Shown here: positions 1 to 8,249 of the stretch, piece by piece
Position numbering within the stretch: position 1 is the first letter of the stretch
How the letters are laid out: each line of letters starts with the position of its first letter
Made by a program: the position numbers and the translations under genes
NCBI GenBank assembly: GCA_001464035.1
Contig: LNEC01000022.1
Span: forward strand, 124,001-188,000
Source: Bradyrhizobiaceae bacterium Ga0074131
GTDB taxonomy: Bacteria; Pseudomonadota; Alphaproteobacteria; Rhizobiales; Xanthobacteraceae
Direction of reading: 5' to 3'
DNA: 64,000 nucleotides
Notes under the pieces: model-generated
Seen by the model: the letters and a program-made list of their open reading frames with translations, nothing else
What the model was told of the DNA's origin: nothing
Database searches by the model: none

Positions 1-222
1 GCAGTACCCGGCGCCTCCACCCTAGCAGCTTAAACAAGATCTTAGGCTGCTACGGCGGGGGCGAAACAGGATCGATGGCTGCGAAGAAGCTCTGAATTGT
101 GCTCGGCATGATACCGCCGTTATCGGGTCAAAAACCTAAATGCAAACGATAACGTTGCATTGAACGAAGTGCGCCTCGCGGCGTAACCGTTCGGGGTTGG
201 TCCACCTAGCAACAGAACGGCC
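1..222 (+). ncRNA. ssrA: tmRNA (circularly permuted, two-piece), 5' part cut by window edge
   Basis: tmRNA rescues stalled ribosomes by adding a degradation tag. The gene is permuted. The acceptor piece comes first: only its 3' end is inside the window, with acceptor strand CGCCTCC at 12-18 and discriminator A19. A spacer follows with a TAGCAGC/GCTGCTA hairpin (23-29 with 46-52). The coding piece then starts with GGGGGCG at 57-63. The two acceptor strands pair over 7 bp with a G-U wobble at the third pair, the alanine identity signal of tmRNA. GGATCGA near 69 matches the conserved tmRNA 5' region. The tag frame GCA...TAA at 142-186 reads ANDNVALNEVRLAA. CCGTTC (187-192) pairs with GAACGG (215-220) as a pseudoknot-type stem. 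The mature 3' end near 222 is estimated. CCA is not fully encoded (ACCC), so the terminal A would be added after processing. Confidence 0.93.
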
Positions 223-225
223 ATT

Positions 226-262
226 GCCGCGTCAGCCTTCGGGCTGGCGCGGCTTTCATTTG
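226..262 (+). terminator. Rho-independent terminator after tmRNA
   Basis: A 12-bp stem (226-237 with 242-253, one G-U pair) closes a TTCG tetraloop and is followed by TTTCATTT. It lies just after the last tmRNA stem, so it probably ends the tmRNA precursor. Nothing further is seen from 263 to the RidA stop at 356. Confidence 0.8.
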
Positions 263-355
263 TGGACAGACCATGAGCAGGCCGATCTGATCGCCGGCCG
301 TGGCAGGCGCCGAGCGCCCGGACGCTCGACCCCGAGCCGCGAAGCAGCCGCGACA

Positions 356-706
356 TTACCGCGCCGCGGTGACCATGATCTCGACATTGTACTTCGGCGA
401 CGCCAGCCTGGCCTCGACGGTGGCGCGCGCCGGGGTATTGCCCGCCGAGACCCAGCCGTCCCACACCGCGTTCATCTCGGCGAAGGTGTTCATGTCGGTG
501 ATATAGATCGTCGCCGTCAGCAGCTTCGACTTGTCGCTTCCGGCCTTCTTGAGATGGCTGTCGATGGTCGCAAGAACGTCCTGCGTCTGCCTGGTGACGC
601 TCTCGCCGGCCGCGTTGCTGCCGACCACGCCGGCGAGGTAGACGGTGTCGCCGTGGACCACGACCTGGCTCATGCGCGGGCCGGTATCGAAACGCTGGAT
701 GGTCAT
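356..706 (-). CDS. RidA/YjgF/YER057c/UK114 family enamine/imine deaminase
   Basis: 116 residues, the usual RidA length. Family members hydrolyse reactive enamine/imine intermediates made by PLP enzymes, in the cytosol. The key arginine is present in PARATVEA (about residue 94), and the protein ends with the typical VEIMVTAAR strand. The start at 706 is chosen because AGGAGA lies just upstream; the longer frame to 787 has no such site and its first 27 residues do not look like the family. Subfamily, and therefore substrate, cannot be told from sequence alone. It stands alone between the tmRNA and an FAD enzyme on the same strand. Confidence 0.9.
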   Translation of the reverse strand: MTIQRFDTGPRMSQVVVHGDTVYLAGVVGSNAAGESVTRQTQDVLATIDSHLKKAGSDKSKLLTATIYITDMNTFAEMNAVWDGWVSAGNTPARATVEARLASPKYNVEIMVTAAR

Positions 707-897
707 AGGGTTCTCCTGACGATGGGGCGGATTACTTAGCGCGCGGACGCGGCATGCGCCACTGCGTTCTCGCCGTGTAAACGCCACGGAATGTGCCAGG
801 GCGGGACGGGATCAGATTGGGGCGCGACGACGAACCATTCTTCTTCCCGTGCCCGGACGCAGCGCAGCACGCCTGCAGCCAGTCGAGGCATTCTACT

Positions 898-934
898 TTG
901 CATGGGGTTGTTTTCGCGATTTTTTGTAGAGGCC
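898..934. repeat. Dispersed conserved intergenic element, copy 1
   Basis: The stretch TTGCATGGGGTTGTTTTCGC, a T-rich run, then GTAGAGGCC recurs almost exactly at 57166-57203. The flanks are weakly similar too (GCGTCGCGTCCGG here, GCCGCGTCGGG there). It lies in the 276-nt gap between RidA (start 706) and the FAD dehydrogenase (stop 983), where I see no gene. Function is unknown. Orientation is undetermined. Confidence 0.7.
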
Positions 935-982
935 CTGCGGTGGGCGCTGCGTCGCGTCCGGGGCGCCTCTAACGGCTGATTC

Positions 983-2641
983 CTATCCCGCCGCCTTCGC
1001 AGCCGCCCTTCCTGCATTCCTGCCGGAAAACAGACAGCCGCCCAGAAACGTCCCCTCCAGCGAGCGATAGCCGTGCATGCCGCCGCCGCCGAAGCCGGCG
1101 GCCTCGCCGGCGGCGTAGAGCCCGGGCATGATCGAACCGTCGCTGCCGAACACCCGCGAGTCTAGGTCGGTTTCAAGACCGCCCAGCGTCTTGCGGGTCA
1201 GGATGTTGAGTTTGACGGCGATCAGCGGGCCCTGCGCGGGATCGAGAATCCGGTGCGGTTTGGCGGTGCGGATCAGCCGGTCGCCGATGTATTTTCGCGC
1301 GTTGTGGATGTTCATCACCTGCGTATCCTTGACGTAAGGATTTTCGATCTCGCGGTCGCGCGCCTCGATCTGGGCCTTGACGTGTTCGAGCTTCAGGAGA
1401 TGGTCGCCGGTGAGCTTGTTCATGGCCTCGACGAGATCGCCGAGATTGTCGCGCACGATGAAGTCGGCGCCATGGCTCTTGAAGGCTTCGACCGGCGCGG
1501 GCGCGCCCTTGTTGGTGGCGCGCCGGGCGGTCATCAACCAGCTCTTGCCGGTGAGATCAGGGTTTTGCTCGGAGCCGGAGAGGGCAAACTCCTTCTTGAT
1601 GATGCTCTGGGTCAGCACGAACCACGAATAGTCGTAGCCGGTCCCCATGATGTAGTGCAGCTGGCCGAGGGTGTCGGAGCCGGGGAACAGCGGCGAGGGC
1701 AGGCGTTTTCCCGTCGCGTCGAACCACATGGAGGACGGGCCCGGCAGGATCCGGATGCCGTGCCGCGGCCAGATCGGCGCCCAGTTCCGGATGCCCTCGA
1801 CATAGTGCCACATCCGGTCGCGGTTGATCAGCCGGGCGCCCGCGGCCTCGGTGATCCCGATCATCCGGCCGTCGACATGTGCGGGCACCCCGGAGATCAT
1901 GTTTCTGGGTGGGTCGCCGAGGCGCTTCGGCCAGTTCTGCCGCACCAGATCGTGATTGCCGCCGATCCCGCCGGAGGCAACGATCACGGCCTGCGCGTGC
2001 AGGCTGAAGTCGCCGGTGACGTTTCGCGAACTGCTTTCGCCGCGCCCGACGCCGTCAGGCTCGAGGATCGCGCCGCTGACGCCGTCGATGCTGCCGTTGG
2101 TGCTGTTGAGCGCATCGACGCGGTGGCGGAATTTGAAGGTCAGGTGGCCGCTCGCCTGCGCTTCGCGGGCGCGCCGCGCGAACGGTTCGACAATGCCGGG
2201 GCCGGTGCCCCAGGTGACATGGAACCGGGGCACCGAATTGCCGTGGCTCATCGCGTCATAGCCGCCGCGCTCCGCCCAGCCGATCACCGGGAAGATGCGG
2301 TGGCCCATCGCCCGCAGCCAGCCGCGCTTCTCGCCGGCGGCGAATGCCACATAGGCTTCGGCCCAGCGCTGCGGCCAGTGGTCGTCGTCGCCATCAAATC
2401 CCGCTGACCCCATCCAGTCCTGCAGCGCGAGGTCGAAACCGTCCTTGATGCCGAGTCGGCGCTGTTCGGGACTGTCGACCAGGAACAAGCCGCCGAACGA
2501 CCAGAAGGCCTGGCCGCCGAGGCTTTGTTCGCCCTCCTGGTCGACCACGATGACGCGCTTGCCGGCGTCGGCAATTTCGGTTGCGGCGACAAGGCCCGCG
2601 AGGCCCGCGCCGACCACGATTACATCCGCATCGAATGCCAT
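983..2641 (-). CDS. FAD-binding dehydrogenase (FAD_binding_2 / ketosteroid dehydrogenase-like)
   Basis: 552 residues. The N-terminal Rossmann motif VVGAGLAGLVAA (about residues 9-20), followed by an acidic strand end (VIVVDQE), binds FAD. The C-terminal GLYAAGEAAGFGGGGMHGY segment is the second FAD-contact region of the fumarate reductase/KstD flavoprotein family. The start at 2641 gives MAFDADVIVVGAG, directly before the dinucleotide fold; the frame is open to 2857, but that extension is unlike the family. No signal peptide or membrane segment is seen, so it is probably cytosolic. The substrate is unknown: family members dehydrogenate steroids or reduce fumarate-like compounds. It is monocistronic, diverging from the gene at 2931. 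Confidence 0.85.
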   Translation of the reverse strand: MAFDADVIVVGAGLAGLVAATEIADAGKRVIVVDQEGEQSLGGQAFWSFGGLFLVDSPEQRRLGIKDGFDLALQDWMGSAGFDGDDDHWPQRWAEAYVAFAAGEKRGWLRAMGHRIFPVIGWAERGGYDAMSHGNSVPRFHVTWGTGPGIVEPFARRAREAQASGHLTFKFRHRVDALNSTNGSIDGVSGAILEPDGVGRGESSSRNVTGDFSLHAQAVIVASGGIGGNHDLVRQNWPKRLGDPPRNMISGVPAHVDGRMIGITEAAGARLINRDRMWHYVEGIRNWAPIWPRHGIRILPGPSSMWFDATGKRLPSPLFPGSDTLGQLHYIMGTGYDYSWFVLTQSIIKKEFALSGSEQNPDLTGKSWLMTARRATNKGAPAPVEAFKSHGADFIVRDNLGDLVEAMNKLTGDHLLKLEHVKAQIEARDREIENPYVKDTQVMNIHNARKYIGDRLIRTAKPHRILDPAQGPLIAVKLNILTRKTLGGLETDLDSRVFGSDGSIMPGLYAAGEAAGFGGGGMHGYRSLEGTFLGGCLFSGRNAGRAAAKAAG

Positions 2642-2930
2642 GGCGTGATCCCCCGTCTCGGCGTGATTGAAACCCGCCGCCTTTATCGCGGTCAACGGCA
2701 AACGGCCGGCTGAGCCGGCCAGCGTTCGCTGCGGATTCGTTAACTTGCTCCAGTTCGGGATCTTTTCCGCGGCCGGGTGCAGCGTGTCTGCAACACTCAA
2801 CTTGAATTTGATTTGAGTCGCTCCTGCCATCTGGACAAAATCACGATCCGGCAACACGCTGGCGAAGCGTCTTGCTCATCGCAGAAGGCGGTCAGATTCG
2901 GGCTCGACAAGTTTGGACTGGGGCTGGGAC

Positions 2931-3470
2931 ATGAAGGTCGTAACGGGGTTGCTCGCGGTGTTTCTTCTGGTCTCAGGGCTGGGGGCGAGCCATGCCGTGG
3001 TTCGCATTGCCGACGACCGCGGCGGTCGGATCGGGACCTACGTCGACAAGTACCAGGGCCTGCGAAGCTCGGGCGAGCAGGTGATCATCGACGGTCTTTG
3101 CGCGTCGGCCTGCACCATCGTGCTGGGGGCGGTCCCCCACGACAAGATCTGCGTTACCTCGTCCGCCAGTCTGGGCTTCCACGCCGCATGGGATTTCGGC
3201 GCCAACGGCCGCGCGATCACCAACCCGGAAGCCACCCAGATGCTGTATTCGATGTATCCGACGCCGGTGCGGCGCTGGATCGCCCAGCGCGGCGGGTTGA
3301 AATCGCAGATGATTTTCCTGCGCGGCAAGCAATTGCAGGCGATGTACAAGCCCTGCTATCTCGATGCCCAGGCGTCTACGCCGCGGCCGTCGCCGCGGCG
3401 GGATCCCGCCATCGGTCAGCGTGACGTGATCACGCCCGATCCGGCCGCGCTTGCCCGGCAGCCCGACTAG
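2931..3470 (+). CDS. Periplasmic ClpP/crotonase-fold protein (COG3904-like)
   Basis: 179 residues. Residues 1-22 form a signal peptide (hydrophobic core GLLAVFLLVSGLG, cleavage likely after SHA). The mature part has GLCASACTIVLGAV (residues 55-68), the nucleophile-elbow-like motif of the COG3904 group, with Ser59 as candidate nucleophile and a later GFHAAWDFG as a possible His region. Proteolytic activity has not been shown for this protein, so only the fold is claimed. The tail after about 150 is rich in Pro/Arg and low in complexity. It starts a plus-strand run with a small membrane protein and the SCO gene. Confidence 0.65.
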   Translation: MKVVTGLLAVFLLVSGLGASHAVVRIADDRGGRIGTYVDKYQGLRSSGEQVIIDGLCASACTIVLGAVPHDKICVTSSASLGFHAAWDFGANGRAITNPEATQMLYSMYPTPVRRWIAQRGGLKSQMIFLRGKQLQAMYKPCYLDAQASTPRPSPRRDPAIGQRDVITPDPAALARQPD

Positions 3471-3548
3471 CCCTATCTGAACTGGACTGGCAGGCGATCC
3501 GGCGGCAATGCTCGGGGCGTCGATGCCGGTCCTTTCAGACGGTCGTCC

Positions 3549-3743
3549 ATGGTCCAGCCGGTTTCCACGCAGCAGGAGATGCCCTCGGTCTTGCCGCCGG
3601 GCCGTAGGCTCTCGTCGGCGATCGTGATCGGCGCCGCGGCGCTCGGTGCCACCGTCCTCACCGGCGCGGTGGCGCTTTGGTTCCATTATGGTACTGCGGT
3701 GTTCTTCGAGATGATCGCTTCCGGCATCTCCGCCTGCTTTTGA
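3549..3743 (+). CDS. Small single-pass membrane protein, unknown function
   Basis: 64 residues. A polar N-terminus (1-20) is followed by one hydrophobic segment (about residues 24-46, rich in Ala/Val/Gly) and a short tail. It lies 22 nt before the SCO gene on the same strand, so co-transcription and a membrane role beside the copper chaperone are plausible. I see no strong ribosome site before the ATG and recognise no family. It may be a real small gene or a chance frame. Confidence 0.45.
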   Translation: MVQPVSTQQEMPSVLPPGRRLSSAIVIGAAALGATVLTGAVALWFHYGTAVFFEMIASGISACF

Positions 3744-3765
3744 TGCCGGGCATAAGGGAATTCTC

Positions 3766-4374
3766 ATGACGGATGAGCCCACCCGCGCGCAGGCCGTCCG
3801 CCCGCTGATCATCATCGGCGCATTCGCAGCAAGCCTGGTCGTCGGCCTCGTGCTGATGCTGTGGGCGATTGGCGGCTTGCGAACTGTGACTGCCCCCGCC
3901 GCCATCGGCGGGCCGTTTCAATTGACCGACCAGACCGGTCAGACCGTGACCGAAAAAGACCTCAAGGGCCGGCCGACGCTGATCTTCTTCGGCTTCACCC
4001 ATTGCCCCGACGTCTGTCCGACGGCGCTGTTCGAGATGTCCGAGCTGCTGCGGGCAATGGGCAAGGATGCCGATCGCGTCAACGCCTGGTTCGTCTCGGT
4101 CGATCCGGAGCGCGACACCGCCGCGGCGATGAAGGATTACCTGTCGAGTTTCGATCCGCATCTCAAAGGGCTGACCGGCAGTCCCGAGGCGGTGGCGAAG
4201 GTGATTTCCGGCTACCGGGTCTATGCCAAGAAGGTTCCGCTGAAGGAAGGCGACTACACGATGGATCACACCGCGCTGGTGTATCTGATGGATCGCGACG
4301 GCAAATTCGTCGCCCCGTTCAATCTCAAGCGGACGCCCGAGCAGGCTGCCACCGACCTCAGGCGGTATCTCTGA
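3766..4374 (+). CDS. SCO1/SenC/PrrC family copper chaperone
   Basis: 202 residues. A short cytosolic N-terminus and one membrane anchor (about 13-35) precede a periplasmic thioredoxin-fold domain. The copper-binding CPDVC motif is present (Cys80, Cys84) with the distal ligand His168 in YTMDHTALVYL. SCO proteins deliver or reduce copper for the CuA site of cytochrome c oxidase subunit II, and a complete cox operon lies at 58-63.7 kb. GGGA precedes the ATG at 3766. Length and motif order match the bacterial family. Confidence 0.92.
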   Translation: MTDEPTRAQAVRPLIIIGAFAASLVVGLVLMLWAIGGLRTVTAPAAIGGPFQLTDQTGQTVTEKDLKGRPTLIFFGFTHCPDVCPTALFEMSELLRAMGKDADRVNAWFVSVDPERDTAAAMKDYLSSFDPHLKGLTGSPEAVAKVISGYRVYAKKVPLKEGDYTMDHTALVYLMDRDGKFVAPFNLKRTPEQAATDLRRYL

Positions 4375-4447
4375 GCCGGCGATAAACGACGTTCGCGTCG
4401 TCAGCCGGATGGTCTATAAGCCCGTCCAGTCTGGAAGAACCGCCGTC

Positions 4448-5356
4448 ATGCTGCCGCAGATTATCCCCTCCAACGCCGGAAAACCGCTCGAAACAGCTAT
4501 CCAGGCTGTGGCTGGGCTTCTACTGGCCGTGGCGCTGTCCGGTGGCCCGGTACAGGCGCAGACGGTCGCCAAGTCCGCCGTGGAGGCTGCCCCGCAGGCG
4601 GTGCCCGGGTTCTGGGACCCTCGCCGCCGTCCGGATCGGCCCGACCTGTCCCGTCTCACGGTGATCCGGTTTCTGACCGAAACCGACTATCCGCCCTTCA
4701 ACTTCACCGGTCCCGACGGCAATCCCGCCGGCTTCAACGTCGATCTGGCCAGATTATTGTGTGAAGAGATCAAGGTGACCTGCACCATTCAGATGCGGCG
4801 GTTCGAGACGCTGCTGGACGCGATCGCGAGCAATCGGGGCGATGCCATCATCGCCTCGCTGGCGGTGACGCCGGCGCTGCGTGCGCGGGTTGACTTCACC
4901 GATCCCTATTATCGGGCCCCGGCGCGGTTCGTGTCGCGGCGCGACGCGGTGATGGCGGAAGTCCGCCCGGAATATCTTGAAGGCAAGAAGGTGGGCGCCA
5001 TCGCCGGCTCCTCGCACGAGGCCTATCTCAAGGCGATGTTCACCGACGCCGAACTGCATTCCTACACCAGCGACGACGCGCTGCGGCTGGCCCTGCGGCG
5101 CGGCGAGGTCGACTTCATTTTCGCCGACGCGATCTCGCTGGCGTTCTGGATCAACGGCACCGACTCCGCCGAATGCTGCGCATTCTCGGGCGGGCCGTTC
5201 GTCGAGAGCCGCTATTTCGGCGAGGGCATCGGCATCGCCGTGCGCAAGGGCAACGACCTGTTGCGGCAATCGCTGAACTGGGCGCTGTTCCGCCTCTGGG
5301 AAAAGGGCCGCTACACCGATTTGTGGCTGCGCTATTTTTCGGTCAGCCCGTTTTAG
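4448..5356 (+). CDS. Periplasmic solute-binding protein, amino-acid type (SBP_bac_3)
   Basis: About 302 residues from the ATG at 4448 (an in-frame ATG at 4409 is the alternative). A signal peptide ends at PVQAQ. The domain opens with FLTETDYPPFNF and NPAGFNVDLARLL, the first-lobe pattern of polar amino acid binding proteins, and continues to RYTDLWLRYF at the C-terminus. Family members capture amino acids for ABC importers, but no permease or ATPase gene lies beside it, so this is an orphan receptor whose ligand cannot be assigned. A palindromic repeat follows directly. Confidence 0.8.
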   Translation: MLPQIIPSNAGKPLETAIQAVAGLLLAVALSGGPVQAQTVAKSAVEAAPQAVPGFWDPRRRPDRPDLSRLTVIRFLTETDYPPFNFTGPDGNPAGFNVDLARLLCEEIKVTCTIQMRRFETLLDAIASNRGDAIIASLAVTPALRARVDFTDPYYRAPARFVSRRDAVMAEVRPEYLEGKKVGAIAGSSHEAYLKAMFTDAELHSYTSDDALRLALRRGEVDFIFADAISLAFWINGTDSAECCAFSGGPFVESRYFGEGIGIAVRKGNDLLRQSLNWALFRLWEKGRYTDLWLRYFSVSPF

Positions 5357-5363
5357 GAGTTTT

Positions 5364-5447
5364 CGTCGTTGCGAGGGGCCCTTGCGACGAAGCAATCCAT
5401 GCTTCCTTTGTTGCCGCATGGATTGCTTCGCTTCGCACGCAATGACG
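5364..5447. repeat. Palindromic REP-like element
   Basis: A perfect 14-bp inverted repeat GAAGCAATCCATGC / GCATGGATTGCTTC (5389-5402 with 5416-5429) sits inside outer arms CGTCGTTGCG / CGCAATGACG with one mismatch. It lies in the 140-nt gap between the binding protein and lysK. This element type is familiar from Bradyrhizobium and Rhodopseudomonas intergenic DNA (my recollection). It could fold in RNA and act as a weak terminator for the upstream gene. Confidence 0.8.
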
Positions 5448-5496
5448 ATTGTGTTAATAGCCGCCAGTTTCCTGGTCCCGGAGAAAGCCTTTCCTG

Positions 5497-7137
5497 ATGT
5501 CCACGATCGATCTTGCCGCCGGTCCGGGCGACCTCCGCGCGCTCGCCGAACAATCCAACGCCTGGCCGTTCGAGCAGGCGAGGGCGATTGTCGCGCGGCT
5601 GAAGAAGCAGCCGAAGGACGAGGTGCTGTTCTCGACCGGCTACGGGCCGTCCGGCCTGCCGCATATCGGCACCTTCGGCGAGGTCGCGCGCACCACCATG
5701 GTGCGCCACGCCTTTCGCGTGCTCACCGAGGACAAGATCGGGACCAGGCTGCTGGCGTTTTCCGACGACATGGATGGGTTGCGCAAGGTGCCCGACAACG
5801 TGCCGAACAGGGAATTGCTGGAGAAACACCTGGGCAAACCGCTGACCGCGGTGCCTGATCCGTTCGGCACCCATCCAAGTTTCGGCGCCCATAACAACGC
5901 ACGGCTGCGGGCGTTTCTCGATACTTTCAAGTTCGACTACGAGTTCGCCAGCTCGACCGATTATTACACGTCCGGAAAATTCGACGCCGCGCTGCTGCGC
6001 GTGCTGGAGCGGTTCGATGCGGTGATGGCGATCATGCTGCCGAGCCTGCGCGAGGAGCGCGCGGCGACCTATTCGCCGTTTCTGCCGATCTGCCCGCGCA
6101 CCGGCGTGGTGCTGCAGGTGCCGATCGTGGCCCATGACGTGAAGGCTGGCACGGTCTCCTATGACGACCCGGAAACCAGCGAGCGCGTCACGCTCCCGGT
6201 CACTGGCGGTCACTGCAAGCTGCAGTGGAAGCCGGACTGGGCGATGCGCTGGTTCGCGCTCGGCGTCGACTATGAAATGGCCGGCAAGGACCTGATCGAC
6301 TCCGTGAAACTGTCGGGCAAGATCTGCAGCGCGCTCGGCGGCCTGCCGCCGGAAGGTTTCAACTACGAACTGTTCCTCGACGAGAAGGGCCAGAAGATAT
6401 CGAAGTCGAAGGGCAACGGGCTCACGATCGACGAATGGCTGCGCTATGCGTCGCCGGAATCGCTGTCGCTGTTCATGTACCGCGAGCCGAAATCGGCGAA
6501 ACGGCTGTATTTCGACGTCATTCCGCGCAACGTCGACGACTATCAGCAATTTCTCGACGGCTTTCCGCGGCAAGACGCAAAACAGCAGCTCGCCAATCCG
6601 GTCTGGCATATCCATGCCGGCCATCCGCCGGCATCCGACATGCCGGTCACGTTCCAGCTGCTGCTGACGCTGGTGTCGTCGTCGAACGCGGAGAACGCCG
6701 ACACCCTGTGGGGTTTCATCGGGCGCTATCGCCCCGGCGTGACGCCGCAGTCGCATCCGAAGCTCGATGCGATGGTCGGCTACGCCATCAATTATTATCG
6801 TGATTTTGTCGCGCCGACGAAGAAATTCCGCGAGCCGACCGACAGCGAACGCGCCGCCTTGCAGGACCTGCGCGATGCGCTGTCGAACATGCCGCCGACG
6901 TCGAGCGCGGAGGACATCCAGAACGTGGTCTACGAGATCGGCCGCCGGGAGCCGTTTCTCGATCCCGTCAAGAAGGGCAAGGACGGCCGGCCCGGCGTCT
7001 CGCTCCACTGGTTCAACATGCTCTACCAGGTGCTGCTCGGCCAGGAAAAGGGCCCGCGCTTCGGCTCGTTCGTCGCGGTGTACGGATTGTCCGACGCGGT
7101 GGCGATGATCGACGGCGCGCTGGCGCGGTCGGCCTAA
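5497..7137 (+). CDS. lysK: Lysyl-tRNA synthetase, class I
   Basis: 546 residues, typical for class I LysRS (archaeal type, also found in many Alphaproteobacteria). It charges tRNA-Lys with lysine in the cytosol. The class I signatures are visible: a HIGH-like PSGLPHIGTFGE (residues 51-62) and the KMSKS-like KISKSKGNG starting at residue 300. Between them lies the zinc and anticodon-binding architecture of the family. No class II LysRS is in the window, so whether this is the only lysine enzyme is unknown. The ATG at 5497 is the first plausible start after the palindromic repeat. Confidence 0.95.
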   Translation: MSTIDLAAGPGDLRALAEQSNAWPFEQARAIVARLKKQPKDEVLFSTGYGPSGLPHIGTFGEVARTTMVRHAFRVLTEDKIGTRLLAFSDDMDGLRKVPDNVPNRELLEKHLGKPLTAVPDPFGTHPSFGAHNNARLRAFLDTFKFDYEFASSTDYYTSGKFDAALLRVLERFDAVMAIMLPSLREERAATYSPFLPICPRTGVVLQVPIVAHDVKAGTVSYDDPETSERVTLPVTGGHCKLQWKPDWAMRWFALGVDYEMAGKDLIDSVKLSGKICSALGGLPPEGFNYELFLDEKGQKISKSKGNGLTIDEWLRYASPESLSLFMYREPKSAKRLYFDVIPRNVDDYQQFLDGFPRQDAKQQLANPVWHIHAGHPPASDMPVTFQLLLTLVSSSNAENADTLWGFIGRYRPGVTPQSHPKLDAMVGYAINYYRDFVAPTKKFREPTDSERAALQDLRDALSNMPPTSSAEDIQNVVYEIGRREPFLDPVKKGKDGRPGVSLHWFNMLYQVLLGQEKGPRFGSFVAVYGLSDAVAMIDGALARSA

Positions 7138-7261
7138 GGGTGCTGGCGCAGTTCGGATTTCCCTTTGTAGTCCGGGACAAGGAGATTGATACATTTCCTG
7201 GTCATGCGGCGTTGATATTGCACGGGTCCGATAACAACGGAAGTTGTCAGGAGAAGGCCAA

Positions 7262-8248
7262 ATGGCACGCGTGAATGATATTCGATGGATCGTCGGATCC
7301 ATAGTGTTCGTGGCGCTCGGGCTCGTGCTGTGGCTCGCCACGCGCCCGCCGCCGCTCACCGTGCAGGGCGAGGTATCCTCCGACCGCGTCGACATCAGCC
7401 CGCGGGTGCCGGGCCGGATTGCGAAGCTGGGCGCCAACGTCGGAGACACCGTTGAGCGGGGCGCAGTCATCGCCGAACTGGAAAGCCCGCAACTCGCGTC
7501 ATCACTCATCACCGCGAAGGCGGCGTTGAGTGTGGCGAAGGCCGATCTCGATCGCATCAATAGCACGCGACCGGAGACAATCGCTGCCCGCAAGGCCGAT
7601 CTCGCGGCTGCGGAAGCCGATGTAACGCTCAACCAGGAAACCTTTGACCGGAAGGCTCAACTTGCCCGCACGGGGAACACACCCCAAGCCGTCGTCGATG
7701 AGGCCACCCGCAATCTGGAGTTGGCTGTTCGCAAACGCGAGTCGGCTCAAGCGGCGCTGCAGCTTGCGACCACCGGCGCCAGTCCGGAAGAGCGGGCACT
7801 TGCCGCGGCCCAGGTCAAGCAGGCGGAAGCCGCGCTGAACCAGCGCGACGCTGATGTCGGCGAGCTGACGGTGCGCGCCCCGATCGCCGCCCAGGTCACC
7901 ACCCGTGTCGCTTCGCTAGGCGAGAATTTCAGTGCCGGTTCGCCGCTGTTCTCTTTGATCGACATGCGCAACGTCTGGTTCACGTTCAATCTTCGGGAGG
8001 ATCTGCTCGGCGGACTGAAGGTCGGCGATACCTTCGACGTCACCGTGCCCGCCCTCAAGTCGCAGGTCGTGACGGTGCGGGTGACCGTGATCAATGTTCA
8101 GGGCCAATATGCGACCTGGCGCGCCACGCGCGCGACCGGCGATTTCGATCTGCGAACCTTCGAGGTCCGTGCGGTGCCGACGCAGCCGGTGGAAGGGCTG
8201 CGCCCGGGCATGAGCGCAATCGTCGCCTGGTCGAAACGGGGAAGCTGA
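7262..8248 (+). CDS. HlyD/EmrA-type membrane fusion (periplasmic adaptor) protein
   Basis: 328 residues. One N-terminal membrane anchor (about 9-25), then a lipoyl-like half (ISPRVPGRIAKLGANVGDTV), a long alpha-helical hairpin rich in Ala/Glu/Arg (about 75-195), and the second half with VRAPIAAQVTTRVASLGE. These proteins bridge an inner membrane pump and an outer membrane channel. AGGAGA precedes the ATG at 7262. The next gene starts 1 nt after the stop, so this is a tight three-gene operon with the two permeases. Confidence 0.9.
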   Translation: MARVNDIRWIVGSIVFVALGLVLWLATRPPPLTVQGEVSSDRVDISPRVPGRIAKLGANVGDTVERGAVIAELESPQLASSLITAKAALSVAKADLDRINSTRPETIAARKADLAAAEADVTLNQETFDRKAQLARTGNTPQAVVDEATRNLELAVRKRESAQAALQLATTGASPEERALAAAQVKQAEAALNQRDADVGELTVRAPIAAQVTTRVASLGENFSAGSPLFSLIDMRNVWFTFNLREDLLGGLKVGDTFDVTVPALKSQVVTVRVTVINVQGQYATWRATRATGDFDLRTFEVRAVPTQPVEGLRPGMSAIVAWSKRGS

Positions 8249-8249
8249 A

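Noticed and set aside
1253..2407. A 384-codon plus-strand frame opposite the FAD dehydrogenase
   Set aside because: Shadow of the minus-strand flavoprotein with clear FAD motifs.
5353..7632. A 759-codon minus-strand frame opposite lysK
   Set aside because: Antisense to LysRS with clear HIGH and KMSKS motifs; no domain of its own.
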